A stretch of 64,000 bases of DNA from Glacieibacterium sp965200405 (GCF_965200405.1 NZ_OZ241356.1:2294001-2358000); one strand, 5' to 3'. Shown: positions 44,351-53,380, numbered from the stretch's first letter. Numbers and translations: made by a program. The notes: generated by a model from the letters alone, not told the origin.

Positions 44351-44881
44351 GTGCTGACCTTCGAGGAACTGCTGCCGTCGACCAGCGGGCCTATCCCATG
44401 GTCGAACACCGCCGTCCTGACCCAGGGCTATCAGATCAAGAGCGCCGAGAGTTGCTGCACCTACGTCGGCACCGTGGCGCCGACGACGATATCGAATGGC
44501 GAGCAGTATCTCTCCTACATGGGCTTCGATACGACGCTGACCACAGTGGACGGCAGCAATTTCCTCGTCACCAGCTTCGATGCCAAGTCGGGGAGCGCGC
44601 TGACCACTGCGGACTTGCTGCTGCTGACTGGAATCCGCGCCGACGGATCGCAGGTCACGGCGGCGTTCAATCTGACGCACGCCTACCAGACCTTCAGCCT
44701 CATGGGCTTCGACGATCTCGTCTCCCTGACGTTCGGCGCGCCCGGCCAGGGCTATTGGGCTGTCGACAACATCGCCGTCGGCCCGTCGACGGTGCCGGAG
44801 CCGGCAGCATGGGCGCTGATGTTTGCTGGATTCGGCGCAGTCGGTGTCGCCCTTCGTCGACGCAAGCCCGCGCTGGCCTGA
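44351..44881 (+). CDS. PEP-CTERM protein lacking a signal peptide, possibly truncated
   Basis: The frame runs from a GTG at 44351 to a normal tail, VPEPAAWALMFAGFGAVG followed by RRRK (176 residues). Upstream in frame the sequence reads PSAAAPT before the LTFEELLPSTSG start of the mature domain. That is what follows a signal peptidase site, but a TGA at 44303 cuts off any hydrophobic signal segment. No other frame supplies one. It is therefore either a 5'-truncated pseudogene or a protein with a frameshifted start. The C-terminal tag is intact. Confidence 0.55.
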   Translation: MLTFEELLPSTSGPIPWSNTAVLTQGYQIKSAESCCTYVGTVAPTTISNGEQYLSYMGFDTTLTTVDGSNFLVTSFDAKSGSALTTADLLLLTGIRADGSQVTAAFNLTHAYQTFSLMGFDDLVSLTFGAPGQGYWAVDNIAVGPSTVPEPAAWALMFAGFGAVGVALRRRKPALA

Positions 44882-44953
44882 TACCGGCCGTCAGCCGAAC
44901 TGGCGTCGCGCGTGGCAGCGCGATGCTAGGCAGCAGGATACCGGGGTCCGGAG

Positions 44954-45508
44954 CTACCGGCTCGGGTCGAACGTACCGGCCTTGATGGCGATCGGCTTGG
45001 CGGTGGGATAGAACTGGACGAAGCTCGTCTGGACCGCGCCGTGCTGCTCGTGGCAGGCGTAGCAATCCGCAGTCGACGGGAGGACGCGGGCCGGGGTGTT
45101 GCCGCTGACTTCGAAGAATCCCCAGCCGGACTTGAACCGTTTCGTATCGCGGATGTGAAGCTCGATATAGGTCGCGTCGCCGTCCTGGAATTGTCCGGTT
45201 TGGTTGATCGACCCTTTCGTCGCGCCGTGCCGTCCCTCCTTGACGAAGGTCGTGCCTTCCGGCCAGCGGCCGCTGGCCTTGAAAGCGCGCCACGAGGCTG
45301 GGTCGACGAAGACGTTGTCGAACTCGTCGCCACCGGCGGGCAGGCTTTCGGCGCTGTAGTTCATGTTCAAGCCGGAGCTGAGGAAAATCCATTCGCGATA
45401 GTCGGTCGGCGCTGCAATCGTGCCGCTGGCATCGACGCGAGGCACAGGGCCGGCAGCCATCGTCATGACCAGCAGAGCCGGCGTCAGTAGTCTAAACGCG
45501 CGCAGCAT
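44954..45508 (-). CDS. Cytochrome P460 family protein
   Basis: This 184-residue periplasmic protein has a signal peptide (MLRAFRLLTPALLVMTMAAG) and a P460-type domain: DYREWIFLSSGLN, WPEGTTFVKE, then a single c-type heme site CYACH near residue 157. The family includes hydroxylamine-oxidising cytochromes with a Lys-crosslinked heme and cytochrome c'-beta. No donor or acceptor genes adjoin it. AAGGAG precedes the ATG at 45508. It is probably the last gene of the minus-strand operon that faces the LysR gene at 47380. Confidence 0.85.
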   Translation of the reverse strand: MLRAFRLLTPALLVMTMAAGPVPRVDASGTIAAPTDYREWIFLSSGLNMNYSAESLPAGGDEFDNVFVDPASWRAFKASGRWPEGTTFVKEGRHGATKGSINQTGQFQDGDATYIELHIRDTKRFKSGWGFFEVSGNTPARVLPSTADCYACHEQHGAVQTSFVQFYPTAKPIAIKAGTFDPSR

Positions 45509-45552
45509 CGACTGCTCCTTTTTTAGTGGGATGGGGCTACGGCACGACGCCG

Positions 45553-46032
45553 TCACCCGCCGACACCGTTCAATTCCGGATGATCGAGCGGCCGCGCTCC
45601 CGGCGCCGGCCATCGGAAACGCCGATTGGATTCGGCAATCGCCAGGTCGTTTATCGAGGCTTCGCGACGCCGCATCAGGCCGTTCTCGGCGAACTCCCAC
45701 TGTTCGTTGCCATAGCAGCGGTACCACTGCCCGTCGGTCAGGCACTCATACTGAAAGCGCACCGCGATCCGGTTGCCGTCAAATGCCCAAAGTTGTTTGA
45801 TCAGGCGATATTCAGTCTCGCGAACCCACTTTCGCGTCAGCAGGTCGACTATTGCGGTGCGACCGGTGACAAAACGGTCACGGTTCCGCCATTCGCTGTC
45901 GAGCGTGTAGGCGAGCGCCACCCGCTCGGGATCGCGGCTGTTCCAGGCATCTTCTGCAGCGCGGACCTTGAGGACGGCGCTCTCGCGAGAAAACGGCGGC
46001 AACGGCGCACGGGGTATATCGATGTTGGTCAT
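45553..46032 (-). CDS. DUF1348 / NTF2-like protein
   Basis: This 159-residue protein has a small alpha-plus-beta fold: KVRAAEDAWNSRDPERVALAYT, SEWRNRDRFVTGRTAIVDLL and YEWL-type aromatic strands (QYECLTDGQWYRCYGNEQW). That is the DUF1348 branch of the NTF2-like superfamily, whose role is unknown. Its start overlaps the stop of the PNPOx-like gene by four bases, and it is followed 44 bases later by the P460 gene. Confidence 0.85.
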   Translation of the reverse strand: MTNIDIPRAPLPPFSRESAVLKVRAAEDAWNSRDPERVALAYTLDSEWRNRDRFVTGRTAIVDLLTRKWVRETEYRLIKQLWAFDGNRIAVRFQYECLTDGQWYRCYGNEQWEFAENGLMRRREASINDLAIAESNRRFRWPAPGARPLDHPELNGVGG

Positions 46033-46658
46033 GACGGCGACATCCTGGCAAGCGCGGCACGAAGCGCGGTGTTTTCGGTTTCGAGTTCGCCGAGGCGCGC
46101 CGCAAGCGGCGCCGATGCCGCGGCGATCTCGGCTTGGGTGAAGCGCGGCGTGATGTGTTGCGGGCAGTTCCAGTCGAAGGCCTCGAGATGGAGCACGAAG
46201 CCGCGCTCCGTGACGCCGCGATAGCCGGTCAGGTCGAGCGCCTCGGCCAGTGACCGGTCACCGCCAAGATCGCGCGCCTCGATCCGCGCGTAGAGTTTGA
46301 GCCGGCGGCGGTTCGGGTAATCCATCAGGACGATCGCGACGCGGTCGTTCGCCGCGGTATTGCCGAGGCTGATGTATTGGCGGTTGCCTCGGAAATCGGG
46401 GAAGGCGAGGGTGGTCTCGTCGAGTATCTTGAGGAAGCCCGGCGGACCGCCGCGGTGCTGGACATAGGGCCAGCCGGTCTCCGACACGCTCGCCATGTAG
46501 AAGCTGTCTCGCAATGCGATGAAAGCCGTCTCGGCAGGTCCGAAGCGGTCCGACGGCCGGCTGCTGCCGACCTTGTCGTAAAGCCCGGCACTGCCGTTCG
46601 CGACTTGCGCAGCAAGCACGCTCGGCGTTGTCGCGATGGTGAGAAAGGCGTTGGCCAT
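46029..46658 (-). CDS. Pyridoxamine-phosphate-oxidase-like flavin protein
   Basis: This 209-residue split-barrel protein includes FMASVSETGWPYVQHRGGPPGF-type residues (FYMASVSETGWPYVQ, then HRGGPPGFL). It also has FPDFRGNRQYISLGNT and DRVAIVLMDYPNRRRLKLY. This fits the PNPOx-like FMN-binding family, often linked to redox or heme chemistry rather than vitamin B6. A coiled tail (LGELETENTALRAALARM) ends the protein. It lies between the carboxymuconolactone-decarboxylase-like and DUF1348 genes. Confidence 0.86.
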   Translation of the reverse strand: MANAFLTIATTPSVLAAQVANGSAGLYDKVGSSRPSDRFGPAETAFIALRDSFYMASVSETGWPYVQHRGGPPGFLKILDETTLAFPDFRGNRQYISLGNTAANDRVAIVLMDYPNRRRLKLYARIEARDLGGDRSLAEALDLTGYRGVTERGFVLHLEAFDWNCPQHITPRFTQAEIAAASAPLAARLGELETENTALRAALARMSPS

Positions 46659-46718
46659 GATCGAAATCCGATTGTCAGGGTGCCGCCGGCGAGCAGGGGG
46701 TCCCGCCGGCGGCGCGTA

Positions 46719-47264
46719 TCAAGCGGCCTGCGCGGCGAGGACGACCGGGAAGTCGATGTCGGTCTGGGCGACATTGTTGACGTAGTTGGTCAGCACGTTG
46801 ACCGCGACGCTCGCGACGATCTCGATGACCTGCGCTTCGCCGAAACCGGCGAGACGGACGGCGGCGATGTCGGCGTCGCTTACACGACCGCGTGTAGCCA
46901 GCACCTTGCGGGCGAACACCACCGCCGCGTCTGCCTTGGCATCACCGGAATGCCCGGCGCGGTTGAGGGAAATCTCAACCTCGTCGATCTTGGCCAGGTT
47001 CAGTCCAAGATAGGTGTGTGCCGACAGGCAATAGTCGCAACCGTTGGCCTCTGCGATCGCCAGCGCGATCCGTTCACGAGTTTTCGCATCGAGGGTGTGG
47101 CCAAGCGCGCTGTTGAGCCCGAGATAGCCTTCGAGCGCAGCGGGGCTGGTGCCGATGAGGCGGAACATGTTGGGCACGACGCCAAGCTGTTTCTCGACGG
47201 CGTTGAGCAACGGCTGTGACCTGGCGGGAGCGTCGGCGCGGGCGGGGATGGTCAGGCGGGACAT
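46719..47264 (-). CDS. Carboxymuconolactone decarboxylase/AhpD-like peroxidase-related protein
   Basis: This 181-residue helical protein has the AhpD-like redox motif ANGCDYCLSAHTYLG near residues 76-90 (CxxC plus His). VVPNMFRLIGTSPAALEGYL precedes it. Proteins of this type reduce peroxides or serve as redox partners. The ATG at 47264 is preceded by GGAGAA, which decides it over an upstream extension. It is the first gene of the minus-strand operon and lies divergent to the LysR regulator. Confidence 0.88.
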   Translation of the reverse strand: MSRLTIPARADAPARSQPLLNAVEKQLGVVPNMFRLIGTSPAALEGYLGLNSALGHTLDAKTRERIALAIAEANGCDYCLSAHTYLGLNLAKIDEVEISLNRAGHSGDAKADAAVVFARKVLATRGRVSDADIAAVRLAGFGEAQVIEIVASVAVNVLTNYVNNVAQTDIDFPVVLAAQAA

Positions 47265-47379
47265 GGGCGTTCTCCGGAGCGAGGCGCCGGGAAGCTCCGG
47301 CACAGCAGAGATGCACCTTTGCCGCTGATGCGATAATCCGCTTATCCTGCACTTTAATCATGTAGAAAGCGGGATAATC
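47265..47379. promoter_or_regulatory. Divergent control region with GATAATC repeats
   Basis: This 115-base gap lies between a LysR gene and its likely target operon. GATAATC occurs at 47332-47338 and again at 47373-47379, directly before the LysR ATG. The surrounding bases form an imperfect inverted pair (GATAATCCGCTT and AAGCGGGATAATC). Binding by the adjacent LysR protein is inferred from position only. Confidence 0.45.
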
Positions 47380-48312
47380 ATGGATCAGCTCGACATGCTC
47401 CGCACTTTTGTCGCTGTCGCCGACAAGGCTAGTTTCAGCGAGGCGGCGCGTCGCCTGCGGATTTCGCCGACCGCCGCCAGTCGCTCGATCTCGGCGCTCG
47501 AACTGCAGCTCGGCACTGCGTTGCTGAGCCGGACGACGCGCTCGGTCAGGTTGACCGAGGCCGGTGCGCGCTACCTCGAACGTTGCCGCCCGGCGCTGCT
47601 CGACCTCGAAGACGCTGCGCTATCGCTGCGAGGGGGCGCCGCGACGCCGGGCGGGACGCTGGTCATCACCGCGCCGGTGACGTTCGGCCGATTGCACATC
47701 GTGCCGACTGCGGCTGCACTGCTGCGCGACCATACGGCGCTCAGGGTCGAACTGACGCTCGTCGACCGGGTGGTGCGGCTGGTCGACGAGGGCATCGACG
47801 TGGCGGTGCGGATCGGCGACCTTTCCGATTCCGCGCTCCATGCGCTCAAGGTCGCCGAAGTGCGCCGGCTCCTGGTCGCCAGCCCCGCCTATCTCGCCGC
47901 GCACGGTACGCCGGCCAGCGTGACCGCGCTCCACGACCACGCGCTCATCGCCTTCACCGAACTCGATCGTGGTCATGAATGGCGGTTCGGAACTGCCGGC
48001 AGGCCAGCGATCCGGATCGAACCGCGGCTGAGCGTCAATACCGCCGATGCGGCGATTGCGGCGGCTGTCGACGGCGTCGGGATCGCGCGGATCTTGTCTT
48101 ATCAAGCCATCGACGCGATAGCTTCGGGCCAGCTCGTGACGCTGCTCGATGACGCCGCCCCCCCGGCCGTGCCGGTCCATCTCGTCTACCAGGCGAAGCG
48201 TAGCGCGTCGGTCAATGTCCGGGCGTTCATCGATGCAGCACGGGCTCGGCTGGCGCGGCTCGACCTGACTGGCGAGAAGGTCTCCGGGAAGGCAGCTCGC
48301 GCCCGATCATAG
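47380..48312 (+). CDS. LysR family transcriptional regulator
   Basis: This 310-residue LysR protein has an N-terminal helix-turn-helix (MDQLDMLRTFVAVADKASFSE, kept here to 21 by listing it as MDQLDMLRTFV and ADKASFSEAARRL). A periplasmic-binding-like effector domain follows, with AVRIGDLSDSALHA. It is divergent from the AhpD-like/PNPOx/DUF1348/P460 operon and probably controls it. The inducer is unknown; the target genes suggest a reactive compound or redox stress. Confidence 0.92.
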   Translation: MDQLDMLRTFVAVADKASFSEAARRLRISPTAASRSISALELQLGTALLSRTTRSVRLTEAGARYLERCRPALLDLEDAALSLRGGAATPGGTLVITAPVTFGRLHIVPTAAALLRDHTALRVELTLVDRVVRLVDEGIDVAVRIGDLSDSALHALKVAEVRRLLVASPAYLAAHGTPASVTALHDHALIAFTELDRGHEWRFGTAGRPAIRIEPRLSVNTADAAIAAAVDGVGIARILSYQAIDAIASGQLVTLLDDAAPPAVPVHLVYQAKRSASVNVRAFIDAARARLARLDLTGEKVSGKAARARS

Positions 48313-48359
48313 CATGGCGCCAACCGGTGTCGGTGGAATGCGTCGCGCCACGCGGCGCC

Positions 48360-50972
48360 TCAAACGTTGCGATCCTTCATGATCGATTTCAACCGTTCCG
48401 CGACTTCGTCGAGGCGGAAGGGTTTGCCGATCACGGGCATGCCTTCGAACTCGTCCGGCAGGACTGTCGTCGAGTCATAACCGGTGGCGAAGACGATCGG
48501 GACGCCGGCGGACTTGAGCATTGCAGCGATCGGCCAAACCGCTTCCCCACCGAGGTTGACGTCGAGCAGGGCGGCATCGAGTGACGGGTCGTTGGCCAGT
48601 GCCGCGGCCTCGGCGACTGTGCTTGCCGGGCCGACCATCTCCCAGCCGGCGTCGTCGAACATCATCTCGAGCGTCATCACGATCAGCGCCGTGTCCTCGA
48701 CCACCAGGATGCGCGGGCGTGACGGTGCGACGATGTCGTTGGTGGCGGCCAGGCGAAGCGGCGTGCCGCTGTCCTCGGCATGCGCATCGAGGCGCAGGAT
48801 AGCGGCGGCGGGCAGGGTGATTTCGCAAACCACGCCGGCCCGCTCGAAGCGGATCTCCGAGCGTCCCGCAGTTTCAAGCGACAGCGCGCGCTCGATGAGG
48901 CGCGAGCCGAAGCCGCGCCGCGACGGGGCGACGACCAGTGGGCCGCCTTGCTCGCGCCAGACCAGCCTGAGGTCGTGATTTTCGAGGCAATGCCAGTCGA
49001 CGGAGACATGGCCGCCGGCGACCGACAGCGCGCCATATTTGGCAGCGTTGGTCGCGAGTTCGTGGACCGCTAGCGAAAGTGCCAGCGACGCCTTGGGGAC
49101 GAGGACGACCGAGGGGCCTTCGACGCTGAGCTCGGCGCCGCCGCGGCCGTAGGCGTCCAGCTCGTCGCCGACCAGCTTGGCGACGGAGACGCCCTCCCAA
49201 TTGCTCTGGGTGAGCAGGCTGTGCGCCTTGGCCATGGCACGGATGCGTCCGTCGAGATCCTCGACAAAGCCGGTCAGCGACGTGGCGCTGCGACTGGTCT
49301 GCACGACCAGCGCCTGGATGTTGGCGAGCGTGTTCTTCACCCGGTGGTCGAGCTCGGCCATCAGCAACTGGTCGCGCTCGTAGACGCGGGCACGCTCACT
49401 GGTCACCGCATCGATCCGGCGCAGTACGACTTCGAGAAGGGACAGGCGCAGGTCGAAGGCGGCGTCGCTGTCGGGCGGACTCCAGGGCGACGACCGGCCG
49501 CGCACGGTCTGCTTCCAGGCGGCAAACGACTTGCGCGGCGTCAGGCGTTCATCGTCCTGATGCATCTCGACCGGCTTTGATGGGTCGCCCGCCCAGGTCA
49601 CCGTCTCGATCAGCTCCGGCCGGAACCACAGGATGAAGTCGCGCGACTCACGCGATACCGAGATCGCCAGCAGGCCTGAGCCGATATCTGCGAAAGCGGC
49701 AGCCGGCGGCCAGAGTTCGCTCAGCCGATCGGTGATGAAGATCCCGTCATTGTCGCGCATCTGCTCGGTCAGCCAATCGGCGAGGGCGGTGATCTGGGAC
49801 TGGGTCGGTGTCGCGCCGGTCGACTTTACCTCGCTGCGGACACGGACCACGACCCCGCCCTGGAGATCGCCGCGCAACGACAGCCCACCGCCCTGGATAT
49901 AGTTCAGAAGCAGCGACGCCTGTCGCATCAGGCCAGCCGCATAATCGTCGTCGAGCGCAAGGTTGCGCATCAATTGTTGAAGGATCGCACGATTGGCGAG
50001 CCGCTGTTCGAGCTGTATCGCCCGTTGCCGCGCCTCCAGCTGCATCGAGAACATCGCGCCGAACAGTTCGGCGACGGCGCGCAGGTGCCGGGGCAGCCGC
50101 TTGGGGCTGTAGTGGTGGCAGGCGATCAAGCCCCACAGCTTGCCCTCGCAGACGATCGATATCGACATCGATGCGTCGACGCCCATGTTGCGGAGATATT
50201 CGCGGTGGACCGGCGAGACGTCTCGGAGCATCGCATGGCTCATGTCGAGCGGCTCGCCGGTCAGTGGGTTGAGCGGCGGGATCAGCGGCGCCGGCGTATA
50301 GTCGACCTCGGTGATCATCCTAAGCCAGCTGGTCAGGTACAGCGTGCGCGCCTGTACCGGGATGTCGGTCGCGGGATAATGCAGGTCGAGGAAGGGCACG
50401 AGGTCGTCTCGCCGGCTTTCGGCGACAACCCAGCCACTGTCATCCGGCATGAACCGGTAGACCATCACCCGGTCGTAGCCGAGAACACGCCGGACGCTGC
50501 GCGCGCCCGCCTCGCAAAGCGCTTGCAACGATGGTTGCTCCGCCAGCCCGTCGAGCATGTCCTGGACCGCAGCCAGCGGGTCGGCGGCAATCTCGTCGCT
50601 GGTGTCCGCCGCTTCGAACTCAAAGATCAGGCCGGCGGCATTGCGGTGCACGCTGGCATCGGTCGGACGATCGGGGATGACCCGGCAGATGGGGTCGAGC
50701 AGATGTCGTGGCCTCGCCAGCGTCGAACTGCGAAGCAGCCTGCCGATATAGTCCAGTTGCGGTTGCGAGAAATATGCCGAGGCAGGTTCGCCGATCATGG
50801 CTTCGACCGGGGAGCCCAACAGCCCGGCGGTGTCACCGGCAGCCTGGAGCACGACCAGCGTATCCGGATCCAGCACCATCATCGCGCCGTGCGGCAGTAT
50901 CGCTCCCGGCGTATGGATCGGCTCGCGATCGCAACTGGTCAGAAGATCGGATCGCAGGGTTTTGATGATCAT
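48360..50972 (-). CDS. Bacteriophytochrome HWE-type histidine kinase with C-terminal receiver
   Basis: This 870-residue red/far-red photoreceptor has a PAS domain with the biliverdin-binding Cys14 in LTSCDREPIHTPGA. The GAF domain has LHYPATDIPVQAR, a PxSDIP variant, and MVYRFMPDDSG. A PHY domain follows, then an HWE/HisKA_2 kinase (DHRVKNTLANIQALV with the phospho-His near residue 542) and its ATPase domain with HELATNAAKYGAL. The receiver domain (from about 753) has Asp804 in LLDVNLGG. A kinase with its own receiver suggests internal phosphate transfer. It converges on the LysR gene at 47380. Confidence 0.94.
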   Translation of the reverse strand: MIIKTLRSDLLTSCDREPIHTPGAILPHGAMMVLDPDTLVVLQAAGDTAGLLGSPVEAMIGEPASAYFSQPQLDYIGRLLRSSTLARPRHLLDPICRVIPDRPTDASVHRNAAGLIFEFEAADTSDEIAADPLAAVQDMLDGLAEQPSLQALCEAGARSVRRVLGYDRVMVYRFMPDDSGWVVAESRRDDLVPFLDLHYPATDIPVQARTLYLTSWLRMITEVDYTPAPLIPPLNPLTGEPLDMSHAMLRDVSPVHREYLRNMGVDASMSISIVCEGKLWGLIACHHYSPKRLPRHLRAVAELFGAMFSMQLEARQRAIQLEQRLANRAILQQLMRNLALDDDYAAGLMRQASLLLNYIQGGGLSLRGDLQGGVVVRVRSEVKSTGATPTQSQITALADWLTEQMRDNDGIFITDRLSELWPPAAAFADIGSGLLAISVSRESRDFILWFRPELIETVTWAGDPSKPVEMHQDDERLTPRKSFAAWKQTVRGRSSPWSPPDSDAAFDLRLSLLEVVLRRIDAVTSERARVYERDQLLMAELDHRVKNTLANIQALVVQTSRSATSLTGFVEDLDGRIRAMAKAHSLLTQSNWEGVSVAKLVGDELDAYGRGGAELSVEGPSVVLVPKASLALSLAVHELATNAAKYGALSVAGGHVSVDWHCLENHDLRLVWREQGGPLVVAPSRRGFGSRLIERALSLETAGRSEIRFERAGVVCEITLPAAAILRLDAHAEDSGTPLRLAATNDIVAPSRPRILVVEDTALIVMTLEMMFDDAGWEMVGPASTVAEAAALANDPSLDAALLDVNLGGEAVWPIAAMLKSAGVPIVFATGYDSTTVLPDEFEGMPVIGKPFRLDEVAERLKSIMKDRNV

Positions 50973-51157
50973 CTCGATTGACGCAGTCTCGAAGCCGTAC
51001 CAGCGCCGGCCGCGCCTTGCCTGTCAATAGCACAGGGTTTGGTACGAACACGCACAAAGTTCGGCTGTTCGGCGCCAGGGCCGTGCCAGCGAGATCGCGA
51101 ATTTGCCTTTGCTTGACCGCGCTTGGGCCAAGCAGCGGCTAGCGTGCGCCCGTCGTA

Positions 51158-52177
51158 CTACACCGCCAATCGACTGCTCCTCATCCGCAGCGTGACGATC
51201 AGCCCGGCTGGCGACCAGTCGTGATGGATCGATCCGCCGAGCTGCCCCGAGACGCTGCGCAGCACCAGCTTGCTTCCGAAACCGCTGCCGCCGTCCGCTG
51301 GCGCACGGCAAGGCGGGCCGCCTCGCTCGGTCCAGACGATGATCGTTTCTTCGCCTTCGGTGCTGCCCGAGATGTCCAGGGAGCCGGCCGGTACCGACAG
51401 CGCCCCGTATTTCAGCGAATTGGTCGCCAGTTCGTGGAGGGTCAGCGCCAGCGTCGTCGCGGTCTTCTCACCGACGCCCATCCGCTGGACTGCGACGCGG
51501 ATACGGCTGCTGAAGGCTTCGGTCTCGTCGTACGGCGCCAGCAGGATCGCGATCAGGTCGCCGAGCAATGCCGCTTTTCCCTCGCTGCCCGGCAATGGTC
51601 GCACGAGATCATGGGCCCGTCCCAAGGCGGTCAGTCGTGCCGTCAGGTCGCGCGCCATCTCGGTCGTGGACGTCGCCGAATTGGCGGTGATGCTGGTCAA
51701 CCCGGAGGCGATCGCCAGCAAGTTCTTGACCCGGTGGCTCATCTCGCCGGCCAGCAGCTCATGGCTTTCCTCGGCGTGCTTGCGGTCGCTGACGTCGAGG
51801 AAGATACCGAAGACGCTCCGGTTGACGACACCAACGTCGTCGCCCTGGCCGCGGGCTGAGATCCAGCGCACGTCGTCGCCGACGATAACCCGGAAGTCGC
51901 TCTCATAAGGCCCGACGATGCCGCGGGTCGCGGTGAACGCCGCGCGGACCCGGTCGCGGTCGGCAGGATGGATATGCGCCGACAGGGCTTCGAAGGTCAC
52001 ATGCTCAGTCAAGGGGATGCCCCAGAGCTGAAACGCCCGCTGGTCCATCTTGAGGCTGTCGTCGTCGATATTCCACGACCATAAGGCTACGCCGGCCGCC
52101 TGGATCGCGCGGTGCAGGTCATCGGCCTGCCAGACATGATCGTCCTGCGGCCGCGGTGTCTGATAGGCCAGCTTCAC
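51158..52177 (-). CDS. PAS domain HWE-type histidine kinase
   Basis: This 339-residue kinase has one PAS domain (about 25-130: GVALWSWNIDDDSLKMDQRAF, given as GVALWSWNIDDD and FQLWGIPL). The HWE dimerisation region EMSHRVKNLLAIASGL carries the phospho-His near residue 145. The ATP site includes LALTLHELATNSLKYGAL and GGSGFGSKLV. No membrane segment is present, so it senses a cytoplasmic signal. It is about 185 bases upstream of the phytochrome gene on the same strand. In alphaproteobacteria such kinases commonly feed the PhyR general stress response. Confidence 0.92.
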   Translation of the reverse strand: MKLAYQTPRPQDDHVWQADDLHRAIQAAGVALWSWNIDDDSLKMDQRAFQLWGIPLTEHVTFEALSAHIHPADRDRVRAAFTATRGIVGPYESDFRVIVGDDVRWISARGQGDDVGVVNRSVFGIFLDVSDRKHAEESHELLAGEMSHRVKNLLAIASGLTSITANSATSTTEMARDLTARLTALGRAHDLVRPLPGSEGKAALLGDLIAILLAPYDETEAFSSRIRVAVQRMGVGEKTATTLALTLHELATNSLKYGALSVPAGSLDISGSTEGEETIIVWTERGGPPCRAPADGGSGFGSKLVLRSVSGQLGGSIHHDWSPAGLIVTLRMRSSRLAV

Positions 52178-52336
52178 GCGGTCACGCCGCTGCTGTGGTG
52201 CTTGTCACCACCGAGAGCCGGATGATGTCGCATTTCAAAGTCCAACCGGACCGGCGGGTGGGACAGGGCAGCTTCTCCGACATATCTTGTCATTTGCGGG
52301 CTGTGCACGCTCGATCGGCGCGCCAGATCGTCGAAT

Positions 52337-52510
52337 TCACGCCGCATCGGCGGTCTGGCGCGGCTGGCTGTGGAGTTGCTCCGCCAGTTCGCCATAGCGG
52401 TCGGCCATCTGGCGATGGAGTTCGATGGTGTCCGCGTCCGGCGCAAGCGTCATCGCCTGACGCTCCTGCGTTTCGCGCATGCGCAGATACTCGACTTGCT
52501 GCTCGTCCAT
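52337..52510 (-). CDS. Small charged protein, 57 residues
   Basis: The frame starts at an ATG (52510) with GGAG seven bases upstream. It encodes MDEQQVEYLRMRETQERQAM and then IELHRQMADRYGELAEQL, a highly helical, Glu/Gln/Arg-rich protein. It looks like the short uncharacterised proteins often seen near signalling genes in sphingomonads, though I know no function. It lies between the PAS kinase and the Crp/Fnr gene on the same strand. An in-frame ATG 54 bases upstream is less likely. Confidence 0.65.
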   Translation of the reverse strand: MDEQQVEYLRMRETQERQAMTLAPDADTIELHRQMADRYGELAEQLHSQPRQTADAA

Positions 52511-52660
52511 TTCCGATCTCCGAACCGTGCCGCGATGGAACTGCGGACCGGGAGCATCGTGCACAGATCGGCTATCGGTTCTTCAATCTCGATCAACTTT
52601 TGCACGACCCGGTAACGATCGCGCTGCTCACCGCGCCGAGTAGCGGTGTTTTCCCGACGG

Positions 52661-53380
52661 CTAGCGTGGGCGGGGCTCGGCATACAGATAGTCGGCGGTG
52701 AACTCGGCGATCGCATGAGCGCGTTCGAGATCGTGGAATCGCACCCGCCGTCGCTCGAAGGTCACTGCGCCTTCGGCCTTGCACGTCGCGAGCACCCGGT
52801 TGAGGTGGACGCCCGTCATGCCCATGCACTCGGCCAGATCCTGCTGGGTCAGCGGCAGGTCGTAGCCGTCCGCATCCGCCATGCCGACGATGCCGAGCCT
52901 GACGTGGAGTTCGCAGAACAGGTGTACGACACGTGCGACGGCGGTCCGGCGGCCGAGCGATAATACCCATTCGCGGTGGATGGCCGCGTCGAGCGTCGTC
53001 GAGAACCACAATAGTCGCGTCAGGTGCGGATGGTCTTCGGTAATCTGCATGACCCGGTCATGCGGGACGATGGCGATCTCGCATGGCACCAGCGCCATGA
53101 CATTATGATCGAGCTTCTTGAGCGGAAAACTGTGCAGGTCGACAAAGTCGCCGGCCACGTGAAGTTCGCAGATCTGCCGCTCGCCGTTCGCTAGATCCTT
53201 GTAACGACACATGAAGCCATTCAGCAGCAGGACGCATTCGTGCAACTCGACATCGGCGCGGACGACGACCTGGTCGGTGGCGACTTTCCGGACCTCGCTG
53301 ATCGAGTTGCGCAGAACTTGCTCCTCCAGCTCGCTGACATTGTCGCGGGCCCGCAGCTTCATCAGCATCTGGTCGATCAA
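52661..53380 (-). CDS. Crp/Fnr family transcriptional regulator
   Basis: This 239-residue protein has an N-terminal cyclic-nucleotide-binding-like barrel (about 15-130, with ICELHVAGDFVDLHSFPL) and a C-terminal winged helix containing LTQQDLAECMGMTGVHLNRVL. No Cys cluster of the FNR iron-sulfur type is present at the N-terminus, so an oxygen-labile cluster is unlikely. Related regulators often sit beside HWE kinases in sphingomonads. Its effector and targets are unknown. Confidence 0.92.
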   Translation of the reverse strand: MIDQMLMKLRARDNVSELEEQVLRNSISEVRKVATDQVVVRADVELHECVLLLNGFMCRYKDLANGERQICELHVAGDFVDLHSFPLKKLDHNVMALVPCEIAIVPHDRVMQITEDHPHLTRLLWFSTTLDAAIHREWVLSLGRRTAVARVVHLFCELHVRLGIVGMADADGYDLPLTQQDLAECMGMTGVHLNRVLATCKAEGAVTFERRRVRFHDLERAHAIAEFTADYLYAEPRPR

